A stretch of DNA of 64,000 nucleotides from Ardenticatenales bacterium (GCA_020634575.1 JACKBM010000004.1:183294-247293), one strand, 5' to 3'; shown: positions 7,953 to 17,755, counted from the first letter of the stretch. The notes: generated by a model from the sequence alone, not told the origin. Numbers and translations: made by a program.

Positions 7953-8831
7953 TCAGACTGCCGGGACCACCTTTGCCGGCGCCGCTTTGTCCGTCCATTG
8001 CCGCCAGGCCAGGGTCCATAGGGTCGAGACAAAGGCGGTGATAGCGCCCTGGATAAGCAGCAGCACTGGCCAGAGGAAGCAGCAGAAGGCCATGAAGATG
8101 CTGGGGACAAAGAGTATGATCCCCAGGCCAACAGCCAGGGCGATCTGCAGCAGGAAGAGCAGGATCGCCTCGCCCAGATTGGCCCTGAGAACTTCAGTGC
8201 CGCGCCGGTAGGAGTCCATAACGCCGAGGTTTTCCAGCAGCGCGGCCCGCTCGGCGAAGGTGCGCAGGATAGAGAGCACCAGGGCGATAGGCAGCATGAT
8301 GCAGGCGACCAGGACGACGCCAGTGGTGAGACCGGCCGGTAACGCAAATGATTCACCAAACAAGCTGGCCAACCCACCATAGGCGCCCAGCGCCATGACC
8401 CCCAGGACCAGGAGAATCAGGCCCGGTATTGCCGGCAGGAAGCCGATGCCCAGCAACGTGCCCGCCTTCTGCCAGGCGGCACCCCAGGCCTGGCCAAAGC
8501 TGGATTTGCCACCAGACTCAATCGTATCAGCGCCACTGATTAAACCACCACGCGCAATCGTGGCGACAGCCCAAAGAATCAAACCCACGACCAGCACCAC
8601 ACAGATAAGCGCAACGATGACACCGGCAGCGATCCCAGCGACTTCCGCATCAATCTGGGGCGGCTGGCCGCCGTTCGGGAACGGCTGGCCCGTACCGGTA
8701 CCCCCGCCACCACCACCACTACCACTGCTGCTGCCACTACTGGCCAACGAGGCGAGCACCCCGAGAAAAATCAGGAATTTGTTTTCCCAGACCAGGTTCG
8801 CGGCCCGACTAAACATTTTTCCGTAATCCAT
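7953..8831 (-). CDS. Multi-pass membrane protein (DUF7544-like)
   Basis: 292 residues starting MDYGKMFSRAANLVWENKFL, an amphipathic opening seen in small integral membrane proteins of unknown function. A Ser/Gly run (residues ~31-46) is followed by a hydrophilic Pro/Gly loop and four to five hydrophobic segments (about 65-95, 123-155, 165-195, 230-255, 260-280). The conserved GLISGADTIESGGKSSFGQAWGAAW loop resembles membrane proteins of the glycerophosphodiester-phosphodiesterase membrane-domain type, with no catalytic part. AAGGAGG precedes the start. Transcribed alone, ending at the hairpin at 7887-7920. Function unknown. Confidence 0.75.
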   Translation of the reverse strand: MDYGKMFSRAANLVWENKFLIFLGVLASLASSGSSSGSGGGGGGTGTGQPFPNGGQPPQIDAEVAGIAAGVIVALICVVLVVGLILWAVATIARGGLISGADTIESGGKSSFGQAWGAAWQKAGTLLGIGFLPAIPGLILLVLGVMALGAYGGLASLFGESFALPAGLTTGVVLVACIMLPIALVLSILRTFAERAALLENLGVMDSYRRGTEVLRANLGEAILLFLLQIALAVGLGIILFVPSIFMAFCCFLWPVLLLIQGAITAFVSTLWTLAWRQWTDKAAPAKVVPAV

Positions 8832-9054
8832 TTCACCACCCTCCTTAGAGTGTCAATTGCTAATCAAGAACATGACCCTATACGGCAGCAATGCGATAGT
8901 TGTCGCAAGGTCCTACTTTTTTGTTTTGTGCCCTGGAAGCAATATACTAGCGGTTGATTTCCTTCAGGTATCCTCTAATAAGAACATCGTTACGCGACGG
9001 GGTCATGAGCGCAATGACCTGACCTGAAGTGTCAAAGCCTGAACAGGACTGCCT

Positions 9055-9705
9055 ATGAAGCAGAGCGAAATTGTGCCTGTGATCAACCCGGAGAACCTTC
9101 ACATTGTTGAGTTTCTCGAGAGAACTGTCGTTGCCGCCAACAATCTCTGGCATTTCAGCGCCCTGATTGTCCCCTTTCAGGAAAACACCGATAACATCTT
9201 GCTGCAGGTGCGCCCAACCGGCAAAACCTATGCCGGCAAATTGGACATCTTCGGCGGCTATGTGCGCAAAAACGCCCTCGGCGAACGCCTGCACGCCAAC
9301 TTTGACAATGACACTCTGACCGAGCTGTTTCTGGAAACTGCTGTCCGCGAAGCGAATGAAGAGCTCCAGATAACCCAATGGGGCCAGCGCCTTCATTTTC
9401 CAGCAGACGCCTTTATCCGCATTGGCAACGTGGGTCAATTTGTCTCTGACAACGACATTCTGCGCGAAGTTTCCTCCGTTTATTTCCTGCCCATCCCCAC
9501 CAACGCTATCGTCAAAACATTCGATGATATTCAGGGTGAACCACTCGAGCTTCGTTCCTCATTCTGGAATTTTGCCGATATGCTGGCGCTTTTTCAGAAT
9601 GCGCCCCATCGGTTCTCGGATGGTATCGCGCGCATCTTGCGCCTATATCAATCCGATCAGTCCATAAAGGATCTCATCCAGACCATCATTGCCCGCCCGT
9701 CATAG
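9055..9705 (+). CDS. Nudix-domain protein
   Basis: 216 residues. A Nudix box is visible but stretched: IFGG (Gly67-Gly68) followed, after about 25 residues instead of the usual handful, by FLETAVREANEEL with Arg98-Glu99 and Glu102-Glu103, the magnesium-binding RExxEE core. Preceding LIVPFQEN and LLQVRP are the strand pattern of the fold. Nudix enzymes hydrolyse nucleoside diphosphates linked to another group; the substrate cannot be told and the insertion in the box may alter it. The gene is lower in GC than its neighbours. The following membrane gene begins 8 bases after the stop, so the two form a unit. Confidence 0.75.
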   Translation: MKQSEIVPVINPENLHIVEFLERTVVAANNLWHFSALIVPFQENTDNILLQVRPTGKTYAGKLDIFGGYVRKNALGERLHANFDNDTLTELFLETAVREANEELQITQWGQRLHFPADAFIRIGNVGQFVSDNDILREVSSVYFLPIPTNAIVKTFDDIQGEPLELRSSFWNFADMLALFQNAPHRFSDGIARILRLYQSDQSIKDLIQTIIARPS

Positions 9706-9713
9706 GAGTAACC

Positions 9714-10402
9714 ATGTCTAAGGATGTTCTGCCAACCGTTGAAAGATGGATAGCTGTGATCACCAGCATCATTGGCATTGCCGGCACCATTAACGGCGTC
9801 TACGTCTTTCTGGTCCGAAACTATCCAGCCAAATGGGTAGATTACCTGGCTCTGCTGGCCACGGTAGGCGCTATTGCTGTGGCCGTTTACTTCTTCCGTA
9901 AGCCCAAAGAGCAGATCAAATACGAGTTTCTGCCTAACGCGGATGACGTGGAACAGCAGGCCAAGCTGGTAAGTGTCACCCGTCAGGCCAGGTTCCAGGG
10001 TCTACGTTTTTCCGAAGCGCTGCAAAACGAAAATTTCGTGACGGCCCTAAAACACCCGAAAGAGATTCGTCTACTGATCATGTCCAAATTCCCCACGCCG
10101 GTGAACGACCTGGAAAAAGAACATAATCGCAAGTATGACGAAAACAAGGAACGGTTGCTGGCGTTGCGCGCAGATAATGTGCGCATCACCGTCAAGGAGT
10201 TGCCAGGCTGTCCTGAATACAATATCTCGATATTTGATTCCACCCTGGCCCGGCGGCGCAAATATGACCAGAACATCATGAGCGCCAAGAACTCTCGCAA
10301 GCCCAGGTGTTTCACTGGGAAACGTCACCCAAACAAATTCGCGAGATCATCCAGAGCTACGACAGTATGTGGGAAAAAGCGTCGTACGTTGATCTGGACT
10401 GA
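9714..10402 (+). pseudogene. Two-TM membrane protein of unknown family, frameshifted near its C terminus
   Basis: The frame from 9714 gives two membrane segments (residues ~13-36 and ~43-62) and a soluble domain with RLLIMSKFP and KYDENKERLLALRADNV. After ISIFDSTLARRRKYDQN (about 10285) the frame becomes basic nonsense, while the neighbouring frame reads AQVFHWETSPKQIREIIQ and SYDSMWEKASYVDLD and stops at 10400-10402. The natural product is therefore about 229 residues, interrupted by one frame change between about 10285 and 10310. The soluble part has the feel of a degenerate phospholipase-D-like sensor, but no HKD motif is present. Eight bases separate it from the Nudix gene. Decay or a sequencing error. 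Confidence 0.6.
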
Positions 10403-10446
10403 TCACTCTAAACGCCAACTCAGGTTCTACCAAAGGTACCACCACC

Positions 10447-11258
10447 ATGCTTATCGCCCAGATCAGTGACCCCCACATTACCATTTCCGGAACCCTGCGG
10501 GAAAATAACACGCCACAGTCAGCAGGCTGCAAGAGGCGGTTGGCCACATCCTGAAGCTGCCCACGCTGCCCGACATCGTGCTCGTCACCGGTGACTGCGC
10601 GGACAATGGGCTGCCAGAAGAATACCAGCTGGTGCAACAATGCCTGGCGCCATTGACCATGCCCGTCTATCTCATACCGGGCAATCGCGACAATCGCCAG
10701 AACCTGCGCCGGACATTTGGCGAAAGCAGGGCAGCCGGCATCACGCCGAGTTCATCCAATATGTTGTGGAAACGGAATCGTTACGGCTACTGGCGCTGGA
10801 CACCTTGCACGAGGGTCATGGGGGTGGGCAGCTCTGCCTGGAACGGTTGGACTGGCTAACGGCACAACTGGCCGAGTCGCCGGAGAAACCAACCATCCCT
10901 GTTTCAGCATCATCCCCCTTCTGACCGGTGTGTCGGTCCTGATAGCGCCGGCTTTGAGGGGCTGGTCGTTTTTCGCGAGATCGTCGCCGGGCAGCTGCAA
11001 ATTGAGCAGATTGTGGCCCGGCCACATCCATTGCCATTTGATACGGCGGGTGGGCAACAGCATCGCCGTGACCTGCCCGGCGTTGTCGTTTCAACTCCAG
11101 CACCCTGAGTGACGCTGGCGCTGCTGGCCACAACCTGCCAGGGCGCGATGTTGTTGCATTATTGGACAACTGCAACGGGTCTGCTAACTTATACTTATCC
11201 ACTGGGGGAGACAGCGGCGCCCGAACTCGTCTACGACGGCGCTAAATGGTTGATTTGA
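10447..11258 (+). pseudogene. Decayed calcineurin-type metallophosphoesterase (CpdA-like)
   Basis: Pieces of one metallophosphoesterase appear in order but in different frames: MLIAQISDPHI at 10447, IVLVTGDCADNG near 10575, MPVYLIPGNRDNR near 10660, LLALDTLHEGHGGGQLCLE near 10790, QHHPP near 10905, and GHIHCHLIRRVGN near 11022, then LHYWTTATGLLTYTYP up to a stop at 11256-11258. These are the five metal-binding blocks of class III cyclic-nucleotide phosphodiesterases. At least three frame changes are required, so this is a true pseudogene rather than one sequencing error. It follows the broken membrane gene, suggesting that the whole block is decaying. Confidence 0.75.
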
Positions 11259-11291
11259 GGCCTCATTTGGTTGAGGCATGAGGGAATGCGT

Positions 11292-12533
11292 ATGACACTT
11301 GCACAGGAACCGGTCATCATTGCCGGGGCAGGTCCGGGTGGTTTGAGCCTGGCCTTGCTTCTGCACCAACGTGGTATCCCGTTTCGCGTTTATGAAGCGG
11401 TCCAGGAGCTGAAGCCGCTGGGCGTCGGCATTAACTTGCTGCCGCATTCGGTCCGGGTATTTCACGATCTGGGCGTGATGGACACGCTGCTGGCTCATGG
11501 CGTGGAGACGGGCACCCTCCTGTTCTGCAACAAGTTTGGTCAGCACATCAAAGCGGAGCCGCGCGGCAAACGGGCCGGCTACAAATATCCGCAAATCTCC
11601 ATTCATCGTGGTTTTCTGCAAATGATTCTGTATCGTGCCCTGGTGCAACGGGCGGGCGGCGGCGTGGTGCAGACGGGCCATGCCCTGGAATCGTGGCAGG
11701 ATGAGGCCGATGGGGTAACAGTCGCCTTGCGCACGGCGGCTGGTGAGGCGGTAACGGTGACCGGCCGGTGCCTCATCGCCGCCGACGGCATCAAATCCAC
11801 TGCCCGGCAGCGGCTTTATCCCGACGAAGGGCCACCACTCTACAGCGGCAACCTGCTCTGGCGTTTCACCACCCTGCAACCGCCCTACCTCGATGGCCGC
11901 ACCATGGTCATGGCCGGCCACTACAAACAGAAACTGGTCTGTTATCCCATCACCAATGCCGATGACGACGGTGTGGCGCTGATTAACTGGATCGCAGAGC
12001 TGTACCGGCCGGATTGGCAACAGCTCGACCAGAACTGGATCAACCAGGTCAGCAAGGAACTGTTCTGCGCGCCCTACGCCAGCTGGAAGTTCGACTGGCT
12101 GGATGTGCCCGGCGCCATCGACAACGCTGAAATCATTTACGAATATCCCATGACGGACCGGGATCCACTCCCCCAATGGACGTTTGGCCACATGACGCTG
12201 CTGGGCGATGCCGCCCACCCGATGTACCCCATCGGCTCTAACGGCGCTTCCCAGGCTGTGCTGGACGCCGAAACGCTGGCCAACGAGCTGGCCTCCGGCA
12301 AACCGCTGCCCGCAGCCCTGGCCAGCTACGAAGCGGAGCGCCGGCCAGCCACCGCCAAAATCGTCCAGGCTAACCGCAAGGAAGGGCCGGATATCATCCT
12401 GGAAATCGCCGAGGAGCGGGCGCCGGAGGGCTTCACAAATATCGCCGAAGTCATCAGCGAATATGAGCTGGAAGTTATCTCGTCCCGCTATAAACAGACG
12501 GCCGGTTTTGACGTCAAACAAGTTAATCGCTGA
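11292..12533 (+). CDS. FAD-dependent aromatic monooxygenase (PhzS / salicylate-hydroxylase type)
   Basis: 413 residues from MTLAQEPVII, chosen because GAGGG lies seven bases upstream; longer frames start with TTG or an ATG without spacing. The N terminus is a Rossmann FAD site (VIIAGAGPGGLSLALLL, VYEAV), the middle has the second motif (CLIAADGIKSTARQ), and the third is GDAAHPMYPIGSNGASQ, all diagnostic of class A flavoprotein monooxygenases. KPLGVGINLLPHSVRV matches the 5-methylphenazine-1-carboxylate monooxygenase subgroup. It hydroxylates an aromatic or heteroaromatic substrate using NAD(P)H and oxygen. The NIPSNAP gene 42 bases downstream is likely co-transcribed. Confidence 0.9.
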   Translation: MTLAQEPVIIAGAGPGGLSLALLLHQRGIPFRVYEAVQELKPLGVGINLLPHSVRVFHDLGVMDTLLAHGVETGTLLFCNKFGQHIKAEPRGKRAGYKYPQISIHRGFLQMILYRALVQRAGGGVVQTGHALESWQDEADGVTVALRTAAGEAVTVTGRCLIAADGIKSTARQRLYPDEGPPLYSGNLLWRFTTLQPPYLDGRTMVMAGHYKQKLVCYPITNADDDGVALINWIAELYRPDWQQLDQNWINQVSKELFCAPYASWKFDWLDVPGAIDNAEIIYEYPMTDRDPLPQWTFGHMTLLGDAAHPMYPIGSNGASQAVLDAETLANELASGKPLPAALASYEAERRPATAKIVQANRKEGPDIILEIAEERAPEGFTNIAEVISEYELEVISSRYKQTAGFDVKQVNR

Positions 12534-12575
12534 CGCTCCGGCCAGCGACCCGCATCAATAAAAAGGAGAATCGAG

Positions 12576-12899
12576 ATGCCACTGTATGAAAAACGCACCT
12601 ACGATATTACGGTTGGGCAGATGCCGGAAGTGGTTCGCCTGTATCGAGAGATCGCCTGGCCAGTTATGGAACGGGATGGCTTTGCCGACTACTGCGTGGG
12701 CTATTTCATCAGCGACACCGGCACGCTGCACCAACTCGTCCACATCTGGCGTTTTGACAACGACGAAGGACGGCGCGACTTCTGGCAGCGCCTTTACGCC
12801 AATGAGGATTTTATGGTCTTCGCCGCTCAGGTCCGGCAGCTCATCAAGCAGCAAGATGTGCAACTGCTGCGCAACGCGCCCTGGGGACCCCAACCGTAA
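12576..12899 (+). CDS. NIPSNAP-family small protein
   Basis: 107 residues forming one dimeric alpha-beta barrel domain: YEKRTYDITVGQMPEVV, LVHIWRFDNDEGRRDFW, and a final LLRNAPWGPQ are NIPSNAP signatures. Proteins of this fold often act as small accessory enzymes or ligand-binding partners of aromatic-degrading oxygenases. AAAGGAGAA lies about nine bases before the ATG. Being directly downstream of the flavin monooxygenase, it probably handles the same compound; this is inference. Confidence 0.88.
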   Translation: MPLYEKRTYDITVGQMPEVVRLYREIAWPVMERDGFADYCVGYFISDTGTLHQLVHIWRFDNDEGRRDFWQRLYANEDFMVFAAQVRQLIKQQDVQLLRNAPWGPQP

Positions 12900-12916
12900 C
12901 TTTAGCTGGCCCCAGA

Positions 12917-13372
12917 TCAGCCATCGCTGACCCGCACCAGAAATACAGGGCAAGCCGCCCCCTGCAAGACCTTGGTGGCGACATTGCCAAACACCCACCG
13001 GCTGAGCCCGGAACGGCCATGGGTCGTTTTGACGATCACGTCCACATTTTCGCGTCCGGCCGTTTCGATGAGGGCATCAGCCACAGACTCATTCTCCAAA
13101 ATGATGCTGCGTACCGGCAGCTGCTGTGCTTCCAGGCGCTGTTGCACGGCTGCCAGGTAATCATGCGCATCCTGGCGCACCCGTTCCCGTGGCGGATAGT
13201 CAATCAGGATGCCTTCGCCGTAATGGCTGGCCACTGCCGGGACGACAACTGTCTGAATGACCATCACCAACAGCAGTTCACCGGCAAATTTAGTGGCCAG
13301 CGCTTCTGCATAAGGGAGGGCCTTTTCCGCCAACTCCGAACCGTCTAGTGGCACCATAATTCGCTGCAACAT
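12917..13372 (-). CDS. Universal stress protein, UspA family
   Basis: 151 residues starting MLQRIMVPLDGSELAEKAL, a typical UspA opening. The ATP-binding loop is present as THGRSGLSRWVFGNVATKV (G-x2-G-x9-G-S/N pattern), and the protein ends CPVFLVRVS. It would be a soluble ATP-binding dimer with a role in stress survival. It is convergent with the NIPSNAP gene, with 17 bases between stops. AGGAGG precedes the start by about seven bases. Confidence 0.92.
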   Translation of the reverse strand: MLQRIMVPLDGSELAEKALPYAEALATKFAGELLLVMVIQTVVVPAVASHYGEGILIDYPPRERVRQDAHDYLAAVQQRLEAQQLPVRSIILENESVADALIETAGRENVDVIVKTTHGRSGLSRWVFGNVATKVLQGAACPVFLVRVSDG

Positions 13373-13654
13373 CTTTTACCTCCTGCTTATCAGTCAATTA
13401 TTTCACCAGACTTCCCCACGGAACAGCTCCACAGTAGATATCTTAACATGGACACAGGCAGGAACGGTATACACCGGGCTCCGATCTGGTGTGCCGGAGC
13501 CCACTGGTGTCGCTGGCCCGCGCAACCCTGGCGGCGCCGGGCCGAAAATAGTTGGATTTTTGCGTTCATCCATTCAGGAGTAAGATAAGAACAGCTTCAG
13601 CCCGAATTGCTCGGGCCAGAACATCTGTACCTTGTCAACATTCCGGACAATACC

Positions 13655-16042
13655 ATGAGTAATTTAGTGGGCCAACAGATCAAGCATTATCGCATCGATG
13701 CAATTATCGGTCGCGGTGGTATGGGCACAGTTTACCGGGCGCATGATCTGCGCCTGGACCGGCCGGTCGCCCTCAAGATGATGCACCGGCAATATTCGGA
13801 GATGGCGCGCTTTCGGCAGCGTTTCATGCAGGAAGCACGCGCCATCGCCCGGCTGGGCCACAGCTCCATCGTCACCATCCATGATTTCGACAGCGTGCAG
13901 GGCGAATATTTCATTGTCATGGAGCTGGTCATCGGCATCGACCTGGCCGCCCACATCAAGGAGCTGGTGCGGCAGGGACAGGTCATCAAGCTCAGCGAAT
14001 CCACCCACATCATCGCGCAAGTGGCTGATGCGCTCAGCCACGCCCACCAGGCCGGAATCATCCATCGGGACATCAAACCCAGCAATATCCACGTCCGGCA
14101 CCTGAGCCGGCCGGACCGGCCACACGAGCCGCCGCTACGCGCCCTCGTCACTGATTTTGGCCTCGCCAAGCTGGTGGAGGGTGGCCTGGAAACGGCCACC
14201 GGAACCTTCATGGGGACGCTGCCCTACATGTCGCCGGAGCAGGCGCTGGGCCACTCAGTTGATGGCCGCAGCGATCTCTATTCCCTGGGGGTTGTGCTTT
14301 ACCAGCTGGCCACCGGCCGGTTGCCTTTTGATATCCAGACCCCGACCGACGCTGTCATGAAACACCTCCATGAGACCCCGCCGCCACCGCAAAAGCTGCA
14401 ACCTGGCCTGCCCGCCGGCATCGCCGGGATCATCACCAGGGCGCTGGCCAAAGAACCGGCTGACCGCTTTCAGACGGGCGACGAGCTGGCTGACACCTTG
14501 CGCCAGGCCGGGGCACAGCTGACGGACGAGGATGTCACCCACTTTGTCACCACATCCGATCGGGCCGTGGTCAGCATGGCCACCCGGCTGGAATCCCTGC
14601 GCACTGAATGGACGGCCGGGCCGGTCGCCCCCCGCTTTATCACCGGCTGGCGTATCGTCATCACCAAAAAAGATATGACCGCCCGCACCCTCAACCTGGA
14701 CCGGGCCACACTCGTGATCGGCCGGGGCGCTGACAGTGACATTGTCCTGGAGAATGACAATGTCTCCCGGCATCATGCCCGGCTGGAGTACACCGGTTCC
14801 AGCTGGCAGATCGTCGATCTAGGCAGCACTAACGGGACCTTCTTGCATGGAGCCAAACTATTGCCCGACATTGCCGAGGATTGGCCAGCCCAGGCGCTGG
14901 TCCGGGTCGGCGATTTTGCCCTACGGCTGGAAAGCCAGCGAGCGGCGCCGGCGGATGAGACGGTGCATGACCTGGCCGAAAGCGGCGCCAGCGGCAAGGT
15001 ACAGCCAGCCTCCTCACCAGGTGGCAGCGCGACGCTTCTGCTGGAGCGACCTGAAGTGACCACCGCCCCGGGCGGCACCGCCATCTTCCGCATCGTCATA
15101 CTGAATCAGAGCAAATTGATTGATCATTTCACCCCAACGATCGTTGGTCTGCCGCCGGCCTGGCTGGCGGAGCCGTTGCCTGTGGTGCGTCTGATGCCCG
15201 GCGCCCGCGAAGAGGTGGTGATCAAGCTGGCGCCGCCCCACGCGCCAGAGAGCACGGCCGGCGCCAATCCGTTTCAGATTCAAATGATCAGCAAAAACAA
15301 TCCAGACGATATCGCCGAACTCCAGGCGGTGCTGCACCTGACCTCATTTATCAACTATCAGATTGAGCCCCGGCCGCAAAAGGTGAGCGGCGCAGGGCCG
15401 GTCGAGTTTCAGGTAAGAGTTACCAACCAGGGAAACGGCCCGATCAATCTGACGTTAACCGCGCTGGACGGGGCAGATGTATGCTGGTTCACGATCCGGC
15501 CGGATCAGGTCAACCTGGCGCCGGGGGCGGCAGCCCTGGCTACCGTTTCGACCGGTTTCAGGCACACGCCAGCCACAGCGCAAACAGTTCAAATCACGCT
15601 TACCGCCCACTGTGCCGAAGCCAGCAGCTGGGATCGGCAGGCCCAGATCCTCTGGGCATATGAGCCAGCGGCGCCAACATCCGTTGAGCCAGCCCCCGCC
15701 GAGCCGGAACCAGTAGTCGTTGACGAGCCAGTTGCACCCGAGGAACCGTTGCCGGCCCTGCCCGAGGCAAGCGCCAAGACACCGGCCATCGCGGTGCCGG
15801 CCGGCCCAGACAGCGCGCTGCCGGCCCTGCCCGAAACAAAACCTAAACCCCGCCGCATCGTCGGCTGCCTTATCTTGCTGTTAGGGTTTGTCGTGACGGC
15901 AGCATTCGGCTGGTTGACGGGCGCTTTCCTGTATGATCTCACCAGCAGTGACCCCTTCGCCCTGACAATCGCCATCTTCGTCTGGCTGGGTGGGCTGATC
16001 TTCAGCATTCGTCGTAGCGTCAAGGTATGGCGCAATCGCTAG
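13655..16042 (+). CDS. Ser/Thr protein kinase with internal FHA domain and C-terminal membrane anchor
   Basis: 795 residues from MSNLVGQQIKHYRI; the longer frame starts with TTG and is less like the family. Kinase domain about 12-275: glycine loop GRGGMG (19-24), VALK Lys41, HRDIKPSN (137-139), DFG (167-169), YMSPEQ (191-196), so catalytically complete. FHA domain about 330-405 with VIGRGADSDIVL, SRHHA and GSTNGTF, which binds phosphothreonine. Then about 280 residues of beta-sandwich repeats (CARDB-like, WFTIRPDQVNLAPG), a Pro/Glu-rich linker, and two membrane helices at the end (FVVTAAFGWLTGAFLY and FALTIAIFVWLGGLIFS). It would phosphorylate proteins at the inner membrane face with beta-sandwich modules for partner binding. 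No phosphatase gene is next to it. Confidence 0.92.
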   Translation: MSNLVGQQIKHYRIDAIIGRGGMGTVYRAHDLRLDRPVALKMMHRQYSEMARFRQRFMQEARAIARLGHSSIVTIHDFDSVQGEYFIVMELVIGIDLAAHIKELVRQGQVIKLSESTHIIAQVADALSHAHQAGIIHRDIKPSNIHVRHLSRPDRPHEPPLRALVTDFGLAKLVEGGLETATGTFMGTLPYMSPEQALGHSVDGRSDLYSLGVVLYQLATGRLPFDIQTPTDAVMKHLHETPPPPQKLQPGLPAGIAGIITRALAKEPADRFQTGDELADTLRQAGAQLTDEDVTHFVTTSDRAVVSMATRLESLRTEWTAGPVAPRFITGWRIVITKKDMTARTLNLDRATLVIGRGADSDIVLENDNVSRHHARLEYTGSSWQIVDLGSTNGTFLHGAKLLPDIAEDWPAQALVRVGDFALRLESQRAAPADETVHDLAESGASGKVQPASSPGGSATLLLERPEVTTAPGGTAIFRIVILNQSKLIDHFTPTIVGLPPAWLAEPLPVVRLMPGAREEVVIKLAPPHAPESTAGANPFQIQMISKNNPDDIAELQAVLHLTSFINYQIEPRPQKVSGAGPVEFQVRVTNQGNGPINLTLTALDGADVCWFTIRPDQVNLAPGAAALATVSTGFRHTPATAQTVQITLTAHCAEASSWDRQAQILWAYEPAAPTSVEPAPAEPEPVVVDEPVAPEEPLPALPEASAKTPAIAVPAGPDSALPALPETKPKPRRIVGCLILLLGFVVTAAFGWLTGAFLYDLTSSDPFALTIAIFVWLGGLIFSIRRSVKVWRNR

Positions 16043-16331
16043 AGCCAGCCTGATGTCGTAGTCGCAATGGCACGAAGGGCATTTCCGGCTGCCTTCATCT
16101 GATTTGTAAGCTTAAGATATTAGAGTGTGTTTATCAGGTTACTGTCAGAATCGGCATTAGTTGCCCTATAATGTACCCAGGGATCTGGCGTTTGTTCGAG
16201 GCCTGGACATCGCTGAATCTGAAACTTTATAACAGAAGCCACTACGTTCACTGTCACATTTGACATCGCCGCCAGTCGTTTTTGTACCCCAGTTGCCCAG
16301 CGGGTTGCGCCATCATTGTAGGAGAAAGGAA

Positions 16332-17591
16332 ATGGTCCATCGAGAACGTACATTTCGTCAACGAGAACGAGGCCAAAGCCTCGTCGAAACGGCCCTCTTG
16401 CTGCCAATACTCTTGCTCATCATCGCCGGCCTGGTTGAAATCAGCAACCTGATCATCGCCCAGAGCAAGACGGACACGGCCGCCCGTATTGGCGCCCGCT
16501 TCGGGGCCAATGGCGGCGAACCGGACGGTATTCGCATCGCTGCCCTAAACTCCCTGACTCAAACTCTGGAGTTGGACGAAGCGCGCTGGGATATCTGGGT
16601 TTTCCAGGGAACCATCAACGACATCGGCACCGCCTTCACCAACGAGACCTGGAGCTGGGAGCATGTCTACGGCCTCGGCCAGACCCATGACTACACTCAG
16701 ACAAATGAGATTTCTGTGCAGCAAAACGTGCTGGAGGACTTGCGCACCCAGGGCGACCAAAATGCGGCGAATATCAAGGTCATCGGTGTGTTGATGCTCC
16801 ATGATGTCGAGACCATCCTGGGGCTGGAAAATTACATTCAGGGCATGAACACGGTCCGCGGTTTCGCCGTTATGGAGGTAGCCCCGGTCACAACAGCGAA
16901 AGTCACTGAGGGCTGTTCCGCTTTCCCCATCATTGTGGAGTATGGCCAGCGCTCGGTGAACCCGGTGACTTACAGTGGGATCACCAACTGGCAATATCCA
17001 GCGTCCCCGCCGCTGCTCGGCAGTTTCCTCGGCCATTCACCCGATATGCCGCTGGACACAGCGCCGGAAGGCTCAGTTTTCTATTTCTCGGCGCCGAATA
17101 GCTACCCACTGGGTGGCCTGACCACCAATTTTGACTGGCTCGCCTGGAACAACGATGAAAATCCGGCCAGCGACCTCGACCAGCTTCTGGCCAGCCTGAC
17201 CTGGCCGGGCAACAGCATCAGCGCTGATCCGGATGTTGCCTATGACGATCCGGCCACCGGCCAGCCTGGGTTACACGCCCTGAATCCTGACGTGCCAACC
17301 ACCTACGATCTCGTCAGCAAGTCACTGGTCTCGGGTAACAGCACCAACGTCGGCAGTATCATGCAGGAGCATGTCACGCGCCGTCGTGGGATCCGGCTGG
17401 TTGTCTGGGAACGGGACCTCGCCGGCGGCGGCATTGATGCCACCTTTTCAGCCTACAAGATCCGTGGTTTTGTGGTTGGCCGCATTGTGGGCTATCAATT
17501 AAGCCCAACTGAAGGCACTCACTGGCTCATGGTCGAGCTGATTCGCTGGGAAACCTCCTGCGGTCAGCGCCCAATAGACATCAGCGGGTAG
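16332..17591 (+). CDS. TadE-like pilus/secretion-associated protein
   Basis: 419 residues from MVHRERTFRQRERG; AGGAGAAAGGAA directly precedes this ATG. The start is a TadE motif: RGQSLVETALLLPILLLIIAG, one membrane helix, followed by TDTAARIGARFG. TadE/TadG proteins are pseudopilins or minor components of Flp pilus systems, processed at the inner membrane. The remaining ~370 residues form an extracytoplasmic domain with no motif I recognise. No other tad genes (tadA, tadB, flp) lie nearby, so it may act as an isolated surface protein. It ends at a hairpin at 17621-17647. Confidence 0.8.
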   Translation: MVHRERTFRQRERGQSLVETALLLPILLLIIAGLVEISNLIIAQSKTDTAARIGARFGANGGEPDGIRIAALNSLTQTLELDEARWDIWVFQGTINDIGTAFTNETWSWEHVYGLGQTHDYTQTNEISVQQNVLEDLRTQGDQNAANIKVIGVLMLHDVETILGLENYIQGMNTVRGFAVMEVAPVTTAKVTEGCSAFPIIVEYGQRSVNPVTYSGITNWQYPASPPLLGSFLGHSPDMPLDTAPEGSVFYFSAPNSYPLGGLTTNFDWLAWNNDENPASDLDQLLASLTWPGNSISADPDVAYDDPATGQPGLHALNPDVPTTYDLVSKSLVSGNSTNVGSIMQEHVTRRRGIRLVVWERDLAGGGIDATFSAYKIRGFVVGRIVGYQLSPTEGTHWLMVELIRWETSCGQRPIDISG

Positions 17592-17620
17592 CTCGTTTTA
17601 CCCATCCAACTATTTTGGCA

Positions 17621-17656
17621 GCGGCCTGATCAAGCTGGTCAGGCCGCTAGCTTTTC
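17621..17656 (+). terminator. Hairpin terminator of the TadE-like gene
   Basis: Stem GCGGCCTGATC / GGTCAGGCCGC (one G-U pair) with loop AAGCT, 30 bases after the stop codon; the U-tract is weak (CTTTTC). The stem is one of a family of GGCCTGACC hairpins in this window. Confidence 0.7.
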
Positions 17657-17681
17657 AGGGGTTGCAGCCTTTTACCCATCA

Positions 17682-17710
17682 TTGACTGTAAGGTGGCATA
17701 CTGCTAGACT
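17682..17710 (+). promoter_or_regulatory. Sigma70-type promoter
   Basis: TTGACT (17682-17687), 17-base spacer, TAGACT (17705-17710). It would start transcription near 17717, just ahead of a short ORF with a strong ribosome site and a terminator-like hairpin. Confidence 0.55.
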
Positions 17711-17755
17711 GCTTCTGCTTCACAAAAATCCAAACATAGAGGAGGGCATGGCACA

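Noticed and set aside
10578..11112. Three overlapping plus-strand ORFs as separate small genes
   Set aside because: Together they contain consecutive parts of one metallophosphoesterase in shifting frames.
11184..12521. 445-codon open frame on the minus strand opposite the flavin monooxygenase
   Set aside because: Antisense shadow of a GC-rich gene: the plus frame carries all FAD-site motifs, while the minus frame shows no family pattern and no ribosome site.
16332..17591. Start of a complete Flp/Tad pilus cluster
   Set aside because: Only a TadE-like protein was found; neighbours are a kinase and a TPR protein, with no ATPase, prepilin or secretin gene.
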